Source: Rhizobacter sp. (GTDB lineage Bacteria; Pseudomonadota; Gammaproteobacteria; Burkholderiales; Burkholderiaceae). From it: a stretch of DNA of 5,237 nucleotides. The translations under genes were made by a program, and so were the position numbers. This document shows, one piece after another, positions 1 through 5,237 of this stretch (position 1 is its first letter; every line of letters starts with the position of its first letter). Below the pieces are notes generated by a model. That model was not told the origin of the DNA. It was given only the letters and a program-made list of their open reading frames with translations, and searched no databases. The DNA is taken from positions 1 to 5,237 of the forward strand of contig JACMKW010000485.1 in assembly GCA_014379885.1 (NCBI GenBank). Direction: 5' to 3'.

Positions 1-9
1 AAATAGTGC

Positions 10-456
10 ATGAGAGTTTTGCGTAGCGTTTTTGCTTTGTTGATGGTGGCCCTGCTCACCGCCTGTGCCACAGGCCCCAAGATGTCTGAAGTCAGCGCGT
101 CCATCAAGCCTGTGCAAGCGAACGAGGCCCGTGTGTACTTCTATCGCAGTGGCAGCATGATGGGCGCCGCGATCCAGCCCAACATCCTGCTCAACGGCAA
201 GGTCGTCGGTGAATCCAAGCCAGGCGGCTTTTTCTTTGTCACCACGGCCCCCGGCCCGATGGAAGTGAGCACCTCGACCGAAGTCGAGAAGAAGCTGACC
301 TTCAACCTGGATGCCGGCCAAACGCGCTACGTGCGCACCAAGGTTGGGTTCGGCATCATGGTGGGTCGTGTCTACCCTGAATTGGTTGACCCGGCCGAGG
401 CCACCAAGGAGTTGGCTGACACCAGCTACATCGGCGCGCCCTTGCCCAAGCCCTGA
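10..456 (+). CDS. DUF2846-like outer-membrane lipoprotein
   Basis: This is a 148-residue predicted lipoprotein. Residues 1-18 form a lipoprotein signal peptide: MRVLRS, then a hydrophobic core, then the lipobox L16-T-A-C19. Cys19 would be lipidated, and Ala at +2 (no Asp) favours Lol-dependent sorting to the outer membrane, facing the periplasm. The mature part has the pattern of DUF2846 proteins: ARVYFYR at about residues 40-46, an 'ILLNGKVVGES' strand pair near 59-69, a Gly-Phe turn, then an 'LDAGQTRYV' strand near 100-108. The family has no established biochemical role. The start is well bounded, because an in-frame TAG lies two codons upstream at 4-6. Only nine bases precede the ATG, so its ribosome site and promoter cannot be judged. 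The family call rests on recognised pattern, not on a profile search. Confidence 0.85.
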   Translation: MRVLRSVFALLMVALLTACATGPKMSEVSASIKPVQANEARVYFYRSGSMMGAAIQPNILLNGKVVGESKPGGFFFVTTAPGPMEVSTSTEVEKKLTFNLDAGQTRYVRTKVGFGIMVGRVYPELVDPAEATKELADTSYIGAPLPKP

Positions 457-468
457 CCGGATAGGCCT

Positions 469-495
469 GTACAGCGCTGCGACGCGGCGCTGTAC
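469..495 (+). terminator. Strong hairpin after the lipoprotein gene
   Basis: Arms GTACAGCGC (469-477) and GCGCTGTAC (487-495) are perfectly complementary. The stem can extend inward through T478.G486, G479-C485 and C480-G484 to a GAC triloop, giving about 12 pairs. It begins 13 bases after the stop codon. There is no T-run after it on either strand, so it is not a classical intrinsic terminator. It could be a T-less terminator, an mRNA 3'-end stabiliser, or an operator palindrome ahead of the cupin gene. Confidence 0.5.
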
Positions 496-529
496 GCCGG
501 CATGCGCTGTGTGGCACGCTGCGGGTTCC

Positions 530-535
530 AAGGAG
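530..535 (+). promoter_or_regulatory. Ribosome binding site of the cupin gene
   Basis: AAGGAG lies six bases before the ATG at 542. It fixes that start over the in-frame upstream reading that begins at 311, which would overlap the lipoprotein gene. Confidence 0.85.
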
Positions 536-541
536 AACTCC

Positions 542-1054
542 ATGAGCCAAGCCTCCCGCGCTGACACCTTGCGTCAAGAGTTGATCCGCAACTTCAACGA
601 CGTGCCACTCAAGCACGAACAGCGCGACCCGTTGTACGACGCCTTGGGTGCCCGCCTCGGCCCCGGCACCGCCGCACGCAAGCTCGGCGCGAGCGTTGAC
701 ACCGTGGCGCCCGGCAAGCGCTCGTGCCCCTACCACTTTCACTACGCACAAGAAGAGATGTTCGTCGTGCTCGAAGGCGAGGGCACGCTGCGTGTGGCAG
801 GCGAGATGCTGCCCATCCGCAGCGGCGACGTGGTGTTCATTCCGCCGGGCCCTGCGTACCCGCACCAGATCATCAACTCCTCGGCCGCGCCGCTGAAGTA
901 CCTGTCCATCAGCACCAAAGACAGCCCCGAGGTGGTGGAGTACCCCGACTCCGGCAAGTACCTGGCCTCGGCCACGCGCGATGGCGACCCGTATGGGTTT
1001 GACCAGATCCACCCCCTCAAAGACGCCCTCGACTATTGGGATGGCGAGCCCTGA
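542..1054 (+). CDS. Single-domain cupin protein, function unknown
   Basis: This 170-residue protein has one conserved beta-barrel cupin domain (Cupin_2 type, about residues 50-125) and no signal peptide, so it is probably cytoplasmic. Motif 1 is visible as Y64-H65-F-H67-YAQE-E with a Gly at 79, and motif 2 as G95-D-VVFIPPG103-PAYPH108-QIIN112. His65, His67, Glu71 or Glu72, and His108 give the full three-His/one-Glu metal site, so a divalent metal is expected. The C-terminal tail (about 126-170) is rich in Asp, Tyr and Gly, ends in DYWDGEP, and looks like a family-specific extension. Cupins of this size include isomerases, dioxygenases, decarboxylases and sugar-binding proteins, and nothing here picks one. 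The start is set by the AAGGAG at 530-535. Hairpins lie on both sides, so it may be its own transcription unit. Confidence 0.93.
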   Translation: MSQASRADTLRQELIRNFNDVPLKHEQRDPLYDALGARLGPGTAARKLGASVDTVAPGKRSCPYHFHYAQEEMFVVLEGEGTLRVAGEMLPIRSGDVVFIPPGPAYPHQIINSSAAPLKYLSISTKDSPEVVEYPDSGKYLASATRDGDPYGFDQIHPLKDALDYWDGEP

Positions 1055-1105
1055 GCGCGCCGTGCTAACTTCGCTCCCGGCAACCACGCCTCCCTCAAAC
1101 CGGCA

Positions 1106-1123
1106 GCGCAACCACCCTTGCGC
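1106..1123 (+). other. Small inverted repeat between cupin and peptidase genes
   Basis: GCGCAA (1106-1111) and TTGCGC (1118-1123) form a perfect 6-base stem around the loop CCACCC, between the cupin stop and the peptidase start. No T-run follows. It could be a weak terminator, a 5'-leader hairpin or chance in GC-rich DNA. The rest of 1055-1153 shows no clear promoter. Confidence 0.3.
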
Positions 1124-1138
1124 GGCTGGCCTCATCTC

Positions 1139-1143
1139 AGGAA
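1139..1143 (+). promoter_or_regulatory. Ribosome binding site of the S9 peptidase gene
   Basis: AGGAA lies ten bases before the ATG at 1154. Starting at this ATG gives a protein that opens directly with a Sec signal peptide. The alternative in-frame TTG at 1118 would add 12 polar residues before it and has no such site. Confidence 0.6.
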
Positions 1144-1153
1144 CCTTCACACC

Positions 1154-3388
1154 ATGAAGCTTGCGTTTTCTTTCGCGTTTTCTTTCGCGTTTTCTCAACT
1201 GCGCCATGCCGCTTTGGCGTTGGCCCTTGGCGGCACAGCGCTGGCCGCCTTCGCGCAAACCACGCTGCCCACCGCCGCCGTGCGCAACGTGACCGACACC
1301 CATTTCGGCACCAAGGTCGACGACCCCTACCGCTACTTCGAGAACAAGGCTGACCCCGACGTTGCCAAGTGGATGAAGGCGCACAGCGACCATGCCTACG
1401 CCACGCTGGCGCGCATTCCCGGGCGCAACGCGCTGCTTGAAAAGATCCAGAAATACGACTCCGCCACCTCCGACCGCATAGCCCAGGTCACGCGCCTGCC
1501 TGGCGACCTGTACTTCCTTGAGCGCCGCTCGGCGACCGAAAACCAGTTCAAGCTCTACATGCGCCAGGGCGTAAAGGGAGCCGACAAGTTGCTCGTCGAC
1601 CCCGAGGCGCTGGAAAAGAAAACCGGCAAGCCGCACGCCATCAACTGGTACACCCCCTCGCCAGACGGCTCACTGGTGGCCTATGGCCTGTCGGCCCAGG
1701 GCTCTGAAGCAGCAGTGCTGCACCTCTTGAACACACGCACCGGCAAGCCTGTGGGCACACCCATCCCCCGCGCTGACTTTGGCGGGGTCGATTGGTCGCC
1801 CGATGGCAAGAGCTTCGTCTTCAACCGCCTGCGTGCTCAAGGCAAAGGTGCGAAGGCCACCGACAAATATCAGAACAGCCAGACGCTGCTGCTGCGCCCC
1901 GGCGAGCGCGTGGCAGCCGCCCGCAGCGTGTTCGGCACCGACGTGAAAGGCGTGAAGATCGGCGCCGCTGAGATCCCGGTGGTGAGCTTCTCGCACGACG
2001 GCCAATGGGCTTTCGGCTACGTGATCAACGGCACCCAGCGGGAACAAGGCCTGTACGTGGCACCGCAGGCGGGCGTGCTGTTGGGCAAGCCGGCCTGGAA
2101 GCGCGTGCTCAGCAGCAGCGACGACGTCACCAGCATCGCCTACTTCGGCGGCACGCTGTATCTCGTCTCGCACAAGAGCGCGCCGCGCTCGCAGGTGCTG
2201 TCGCTCAAGCTCGGCTCACCCGACTTGAAGTCGGCCGAGGTGGTCATGCCCGCTTCTGACCGCGTGGTGGTCAACGTGGTGGCCGCGGCCGATGCCATCT
2301 ATGTGGAAACACGCGACGGCAACGTCAAGCGCCTCTTCAAGCGCGCCCACGGTGCGAGTGGTGCGCCGGTGGAAGTGAAGCTGCCGCTCGAAGGCTCGTT
2401 CGAGCTGTCCAACAGCGAAGGCGGCGTGACCGCGGCCAACCCCAGGCTGCCGGGCGTCATCATCGACCTGCAAAGCTGGAACAGCGCACGCCAGGTCTAC
2501 CTGGTGGCGGCCGACGGCAGCGTGGCCAACACCGGCCTGCAACCCGCCGGCACGTACGACACGCCGCAAGGCATTGTGACCACCGAGGTCAAGGTGAAGA
2601 GCCACGACGGTGCGCTGGTGCCCTTGTCCATCATTCACCGCGACAGTGTGAAGCTCGATGGCAGCAACCCCACCATCTTGTACGGCTACGCAAGCTACGG
2701 CATCACCGAAGAACCCTTTTACAGCGTGAGCCGCCTGGCCTGGCTCGATGCCGGCGGCGTGTACGCCATTGCCAACCCGCGTGGCACCAGCGTCTACGGC
2801 GAAGAGTGGTACCGCGGCGGCTACCAGGCCACCAAACCCAACACCTGGAAAGACTTCATCGCCTGCGCTGAATACCTGATCGCGCAGAAGTACACACAAG
2901 CTTCCAAGCTTGGCATTCTGGGCGGCAGCGCCGGTGGCATTCTGGTGGGCCGGGCCATGACCGAGCGGCCCGACCTGTTTGCAGCCGTCATCCCCGCGGT
3001 GGGTGCACTCGACATGATTCGCATGGAAACCACCGCCAACGGCGTGCCCAACATCCCCGAGTTCGGCAGCACCAAGACCGAAGCCGGCTTCAAGGCCTTG
3101 CTGGCCATGAGCACCTACGCCAACATCAAGCCCGGCACGCCTTACCCCGCCGTGATGCTCACGCACGGCGTGAACGACCCACGTGTGGAGGTGTGGGAAA
3201 GCACCAAGGCGGCCGCTCTCCTGATGGCCAGCACCAACAGCGGCAAGCCGGTGCTCATGCGTCTGGCCTACGACGCAGGCCACGGAGTGGGCAACACCAA
3301 GAAGCAGCAGCTGGAAGAGCGGGCCGACATGTTTGCCTTCTTCCTGTGGCAGATGGGTGTGCCGGGCTTCCAGCCGCCTCCCCCCTGA
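1154..3388 (+). CDS. Secreted S9-family (prolyl oligopeptidase-like) serine peptidase
   Basis: This is a 744-residue serine peptidase of clan SC, family S9, near the usual 690-750. A Sec signal peptide (1-34, AAFA before Gln35) sends it to the periplasm or outside. The N-terminal cap includes D57-P-Y-R60. The beta-propeller runs to roughly residue 470, with blade motifs such as PSPDGSLVAYG and WSPDGKSFVF. The alpha/beta-hydrolase domain follows (about 476-744). By position the triad is Ser592 in G-G-S-A-G-G, Asp675 in N-D-P-R and His710 in A-G-H-G. Tyr512 in YGY matches the oxyanion-hole Tyr473 of porcine prolyl oligopeptidase, and Arg677 matches its Arg643. An ungapped count from the nucleophile puts Asn633 where that enzyme has Trp595, the ring that stacks on the P1 proline. 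Cleavage after proline is therefore not assured, and 'S9 peptidase' is the safer name. It is likely a peptide scavenger. The gene converges on the chaperone-like gene 105 bases away. Confidence 0.95.
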   Translation: MKLAFSFAFSFAFSQLRHAALALALGGTALAAFAQTTLPTAAVRNVTDTHFGTKVDDPYRYFENKADPDVAKWMKAHSDHAYATLARIPGRNALLEKIQKYDSATSDRIAQVTRLPGDLYFLERRSATENQFKLYMRQGVKGADKLLVDPEALEKKTGKPHAINWYTPSPDGSLVAYGLSAQGSEAAVLHLLNTRTGKPVGTPIPRADFGGVDWSPDGKSFVFNRLRAQGKGAKATDKYQNSQTLLLRPGERVAAARSVFGTDVKGVKIGAAEIPVVSFSHDGQWAFGYVINGTQREQGLYVAPQAGVLLGKPAWKRVLSSSDDVTSIAYFGGTLYLVSHKSAPRSQVLSLKLGSPDLKSAEVVMPASDRVVVNVVAAADAIYVETRDGNVKRLFKRAHGASGAPVEVKLPLEGSFELSNSEGGVTAANPRLPGVIIDLQSWNSARQVYLVAADGSVANTGLQPAGTYDTPQGIVTTEVKVKSHDGALVPLSIIHRDSVKLDGSNPTILYGYASYGITEEPFYSVSRLAWLDAGGVYAIANPRGTSVYGEEWYRGGYQATKPNTWKDFIACAEYLIAQKYTQASKLGILGGSAGGILVGRAMTERPDLFAAVIPAVGALDMIRMETTANGVPNIPEFGSTKTEAGFKALLAMSTYANIKPGTPYPAVMLTHGVNDPRVEVWESTKAAALLMASTNSGKPVLMRLAYDAGHGVGNTKKQQLEERADMFAFFLWQMGVPGFQPPPP
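1163..1195 (+). repeat. In-frame 12-base tandem repeat in the signal peptide
   Basis: The unit GCGTTTTCTTTC occurs at 1163-1174 and 1175-1186, with a 9-base partial third copy at 1187-1195. Because 12 is a multiple of three, it encodes A-F-S-F repeated at residues 4-14 of the peptidase precursor. It lengthens the hydrophobic N-terminus before Q-L-R-H and the usual hydrophobic core. It is T-rich, unlike the surrounding coding DNA. Confidence 0.9.
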
Positions 3389-3412
3389 GGGCAAGCCTGG
3401 TCAGAGGCGGCA

Positions 3413-3440
3413 GCCGCGCCAGGTCTTACCGGGGCGCGGC
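3413..3440. terminator. GC-rich hairpin between convergent genes, possible two-way terminator
   Basis: GCCGCGCC (3413-3420) pairs perfectly with GGCGCGGC (3433-3440). Inside, GGT (3422-3424) can pair with ACC (3428-3430) around a CTT loop. The hairpin sits in the 105-base gap (3389-3493) where the peptidase and chaperone-like genes end tail to tail, which is where a bidirectional terminator is expected. Neither side has a T-run, so this is a positional inference. Confidence 0.45.
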
Positions 3441-3493
3441 CGACTTCAGCAGGCGATGCGGGGCCTCATGCCGCGTGCACCACCGCCGCTTGC

Positions 3494-4243
3494 TCAAGCA
3501 CCAGGTGCTGAGGCGGCCGGCTCAGGCACGTACACGGGAATCAGGGGCTTCTGGTCCGCGGGGAGCTTGGCGCGCAGCACATCGAGGCGCTGGTTCTTCT
3601 GCTCGGGAGTGAGCGTTGCATCCTGCTGAACGAACATGGCCTCCATCGTGATGCGGGCGTAGCCGTCGTAGGGCCCGAAGAGCGCATTGGCGGTGGCATC
3701 GTCGAAATGGCGGCGCCGCACGGCGTCCATCTGGTCGAAGAAGGCCATCGATTCGACGAGGCTGTTGGGGATGCCCTTGGGCAGCAGCTCCTCGCGCACG
3801 TCTTTGGTGTAGCCACGGTAGTCGCGAACGAGCTTGAGCGCCTTCTCAGCGTCTTCCTTGGGCAGGCCTTCTCGCAAGGTGCGCTCCAGCCGAGCGAGGT
3901 CTTTCTCGGACAGCTCTTCCGGCATCGAATTCAACAGCGCTTCGATCGATGCGCGGGTGTTGCGGTCGATCACCAACCCGCCGGCAAACCCCAGCTCGAA
4001 CAGACGCGCCGCGCTGAGCGTGGCGCCCATCGCATCCGACACCGTGACCTCCCAGGGCTGTGCACCAGACCCGCCCGACGCAGCGCTTCGAGCGCCGGCG
4101 CCTGCAACCCCGCTGGCTGTCGCCGATGAGGCAGGTGTGGGCTCCGCCTCAGCTGGTGAGCGCATCAACGCGTATGCGACCACACCAACCGCCACCAAGC
4201 CAGCCAACACCACCAACCATGAACGCTTGAGCATTTCGACCAT
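3494..4243 (-). CDS. Lipase secretion chaperone (foldase)-like membrane protein
   Basis: This 249-residue protein reads from ATG 4243. Residues 9-27 form one transmembrane anchor after K6-R7. A flexible Ala/Gly/Ser/Pro linker (about 29-63) leads to a charged, helical periplasmic domain (65-235). This is the architecture of LifO/Lif foldases, which hold and fold lipases in the periplasm before type II export. Family-like stretches are 'LFELGFAGGLVIDRNTR' (81-97) and the C-terminal helix pair with R177-R-H-F, A-L-F-G (187-190), Y195-A-R-I-T and 'LTPEQKNQRL' (211-220). The protein is shorter than typical foldases (about 340). The signature RxxFDY is only R97-A-S-I-E-A, so Phe, Asp and Tyr are replaced by Ile, Glu and Ala. 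The gene is divergent from the PETase-like gene, its possible client. The start is uncertain: ATG 4234 is an alternative and neither has a good ribosome site. I recognised the family by pattern, with no search done. Confidence 0.8.
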   Translation of the reverse strand: MVEMLKRSWLVVLAGLVAVGVVAYALMRSPAEAEPTPASSATASGVAGAGARSAASGGSGAQPWEVTVSDAMGATLSAARLFELGFAGGLVIDRNTRASIEALLNSMPEELSEKDLARLERTLREGLPKEDAEKALKLVRDYRGYTKDVREELLPKGIPNSLVESMAFFDQMDAVRRRHFDDATANALFGPYDGYARITMEAMFVQQDATLTPEQKNQRLDVLRAKLPADQKPLIPVYVPEPAASAPGA

Positions 4244-4309
4244 GAGCTTTAAGAAGATCACCAAGGGAGCCTGAGCATAGTGGGCATCGCGTGGCACGGC
4301 CCTGACAGC

Positions 4310-4333
4310 GATGGGGGCAGCTGTACCCCCATC
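4310..4333. promoter_or_regulatory. 24-base inverted repeat, candidate operator
   Basis: Arms GATGGGGG (4310-4317) and CCCCCATC (4326-4333) are perfect complements around CAGCTGTA. The 8+8+8 layout suits a dimeric repressor such as a TetR- or GntR-type protein, and it lies in the divergent promoter region. It could also form an RNA hairpin in the chaperone gene's leader. No regulator gene is in view, so the binding protein is unknown. Confidence 0.5.
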
Positions 4334-4366
4334 AAGATCAACACACCCGACGCGCGCGTAACACAA

Positions 4367-4383
4367 AAGCCTGCTCGAGGCTT
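4367..4383 (-). other. Small inverted repeat with T-run on the minus strand
   Basis: AAGCCT (4367-4372) and AGGCTT (4378-4383) make a 6-base stem around GCTCG. Read on the minus strand, the stem runs into TTTTG, like a weak intrinsic terminator. There it could stop antisense reading from the PETase-like gene or attenuate the chaperone leader. A second operator half or chance is also possible. Confidence 0.3.
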
Positions 4384-4502
4384 GATCCCGAACGCAGCTG
4401 GAAAGCGCCAATGAGAAAGTTGGGCGGCCAGAGAAAGATCGGCCACCCACCGCCAAAACAGGCCCGACTCCACCGGCTGCGGGTTTCCATCACACCCCAG
4501 TC

Positions 4503-4507
4503 AGGAG
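4503..4507 (+). promoter_or_regulatory. Ribosome binding site of the PETase-like gene
   Basis: AGGAG (within CAGGAGAC) lies six bases before the ATG at 4514. It sets that start, and the resulting protein opens with a good signal peptide. Confidence 0.85.
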
Positions 4508-4513
4508 ACAACC

Positions 4514-5237
4514 ATGACAACCCTGCAAGGCTTCGCCAAAGCGGCCCTGTTCATCAGTGCGCTGATGCTCTCCGCCGGCACTTTCGCCCAAACCAACCCC
4601 TACGCACGCGGCCCGAACCCTACCCGCGACTCACTCGAAGCCAGCCGCGGCCCCTTCGCGTTCAGCTCGTTCACCGTGAGCCGCCCGAGCGGCTATGCCG
4701 GCGGCACCGTGTACTACCCCACCAACGCGGGCGGCACCGTGGGCGCCATTGCAGTCGTGCCGGGTTTCTCTGCACGCCAGAGCAGCATCAACTGGTGGGG
4801 GCCACGGCTCGCCTCCCACGGTTTCGTGGTCATCACCATCGACACCAACTCCAGTTTCGACCAGCCTCCCAGCCGCTCACGCCAGCAGCTTGCGGCGCTC
4901 GACCAGGTGGCCACGCTTGCGCGCACCAGCGGCAGCCCGATCTACAACAAGGTGGACACCACGCGCATGGGCGTGATGGGCTCGTCGATGGGCGGTGGCG
5001 GTTCGATGATCTCGGCTCAGAACCGCCCCTCACTCAAGGCGGCGATACCGCAATCGCCTTCGGTCAGCTCGACCAACTTCTCATCGGTCGTCGTGCCGAC
5101 CTTGATCTTTGCGTGCGAGAACGACACCGTCCCGCCGGGCGGCTCGCAAGCCGTTGCGATCTACAACAGCATGATGCTCAACCCCAAGCAGTTGCTGGAG
5201 ATCGCCGGCGGCAGCCCCTTTTGCGGCAACAGCAATC
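4514..5237 (+). CDS. PETase/cutinase-like secreted hydrolase with altered active site (3' end cut by window)
   Basis: The first 241 residues of a roughly 290-residue alpha/beta-hydrolase are present, and no stop is reached. A Sec signal peptide (1-25, TFA before Gln26) precedes mature [11 protein letters not shown], the same opening as I. sakaiensis PETase as I remember it. Long blocks match it, including [30 protein letters not shown] and STNFSSV. Such enzymes hydrolyse polyester or cutin-type esters outside the cell. By ungapped counting (I. sakaiensis numbering = local + 2), nucleophile Ser158 (160), Met159 (161), Asp204 (206) and Cys201/Cys237 (203/239 disulfide) are present. Tyr87 is Phe85. 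Catalytic His237 is Pro235, Trp159 is Ser157, Trp185 is Ser183, Asp186 is Val184 and Ser238 is Phe236. After Cys237 the loop reads G-N-S-N, about three residues shorter. As read, the triad is incomplete, so this is a pseudoenzyme, a diverged enzyme or a sequence containing errors. Family membership is very sure and activity is doubtful. Confidence 0.93.
   Translation, partial: MTTLQGFAKAALFISALMLSAGTFAQTNPYARGPNPTRDSLEASRGPFAFSSFTVSRPSGYAGGTVYYPTNAGGTVGAIAVVPGFSARQSSINWWGPRLASHGFVVITIDTNSSFDQPPSRSRQQLAALDQVATLARTSGSPIYNKVDTTRMGVMGSSMGGGGSMISAQNRPSLKAAIPQSPSVSSTNFSSVVVPTLIFACENDTVPPGGSQAVAIYNSMMLNPKQLLEIAGGSPFCGNSN

Larger units (their letters stand above)
4244..4513. promoter_or_regulatory. 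Divergent control region between chaperone-like and PETase-like genes
   Basis: These 270 bases separate two genes transcribed away from each other, so they should hold both promoters. The region contains a 24-base inverted repeat (4310-4333), a second smaller one (4367-4383) and the ribosome site at 4503-4507. A TATGCT on the minus strand (4274-4279), about 30 bases before the chaperone start, resembles a -10 box but has no convincing -35 partner. No sigma-70 pair stands out toward the PETase-like gene. The open minus-strand frame across 4244-4456 does not look like protein. Confidence 0.6.

Noticed and set aside
311..541. Upstream in-frame extension of the cupin gene
   Set aside because: It would overlap the lipoprotein gene by about 145 bases and adds Arg/Pro/Ser-rich sequence. 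The AAGGAG at 530-535 clearly points to the ATG at 542.
1118..1153. TTG start that extends the peptidase by 12 residues
   Set aside because: No ribosome site precedes it, and it would place polar residues before the signal peptide. It also lies inside the small inverted repeat.
356..1636. Long minus-strand open frame (426 residues) opposite the cupin and peptidase starts
   Set aside because: It lies antisense to two well-supported genes, is rich in Val, Gly, Arg and Ala as expected of a GC-rich shadow frame, and shows no domain or ribosome site.
2898..2912. Close AAGCTT pair inside the peptidase gene
   Set aside because: It encodes conserved sequence just before the catalytic Ser motif; the repeated hexamer is incidental.
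2216..3394. Long minus-strand open frame (392 residues) opposite the peptidase C-terminal half
   Set aside because: Antisense to the catalytic domain of the S9 peptidase; its His/Gly/Ala-rich composition is typical of a mirrored high-GC frame.
4244..4456. Upstream extension of the chaperone-like gene to 4456
   Set aside because: The 71 added residues are Cys/Arg-rich and unlike the family, would bury the membrane anchor, and would cover the inverted repeats of the control region.
4631..5033. Several short open frames overlapping the PETase-like gene on both strands
   Set aside because: All overlap a gene with strong family similarity, and none has its own support.

Overview
The window looks like chromosomal DNA from a high-GC betaproteobacterium, most likely Burkholderiales of the Ideonella / Piscinibacter / Rhizobacter kind. 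The reasons are strongly GC-biased third codon positions, good Shine-Dalgarno sites, and a right-hand gene whose protein is very close, as far as I can recall that sequence, to the poly(ethylene terephthalate) hydrolase (PETase) of Ideonella sakaiensis. The species cannot be named from the sequence alone. No rRNA, tRNA, CRISPR array, insertion sequence or phage gene was seen.

Left part (1-3388), all on the plus strand: a small DUF2846-type outer-membrane lipoprotein (10-456), a single-domain cupin with a complete metal site (542-1054), and a secreted S9-family (prolyl oligopeptidase-like) serine peptidase (1154-3388). They are separated by 85-99 bases that hold GC-rich hairpins, so they need not form one operon, and no shared pathway is evident.

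Right part (3494-5237): a membrane-anchored, lipase-chaperone-like protein on the minus strand (3494-4243), converging on the peptidase gene, and a secreted PETase/cutinase-like hydrolase on the plus strand (4514 to beyond the window edge). These two are divergent across a 270-base control region (4244-4513) that carries a 24-base inverted repeat suited to being an operator. A foldase-family protein beside a secreted ester hydrolase suggests a secretion-chaperone/client pair, although PETase-type enzymes are not known to need such a foldase.

The most notable point is that this PETase homologue keeps the fold motifs, the nucleophile Ser and the catalytic Asp. It nevertheless has Pro where the catalytic His should be, Ser in place of both substrate-clamping Trp residues, and a shortened loop after the active-site Cys. 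Either it is a catalytically altered or dead paralogue, or the end of the sequence contains errors. The neighbouring chaperone also has a degenerate version of its family's signature motif, so the pair may be diverging together.
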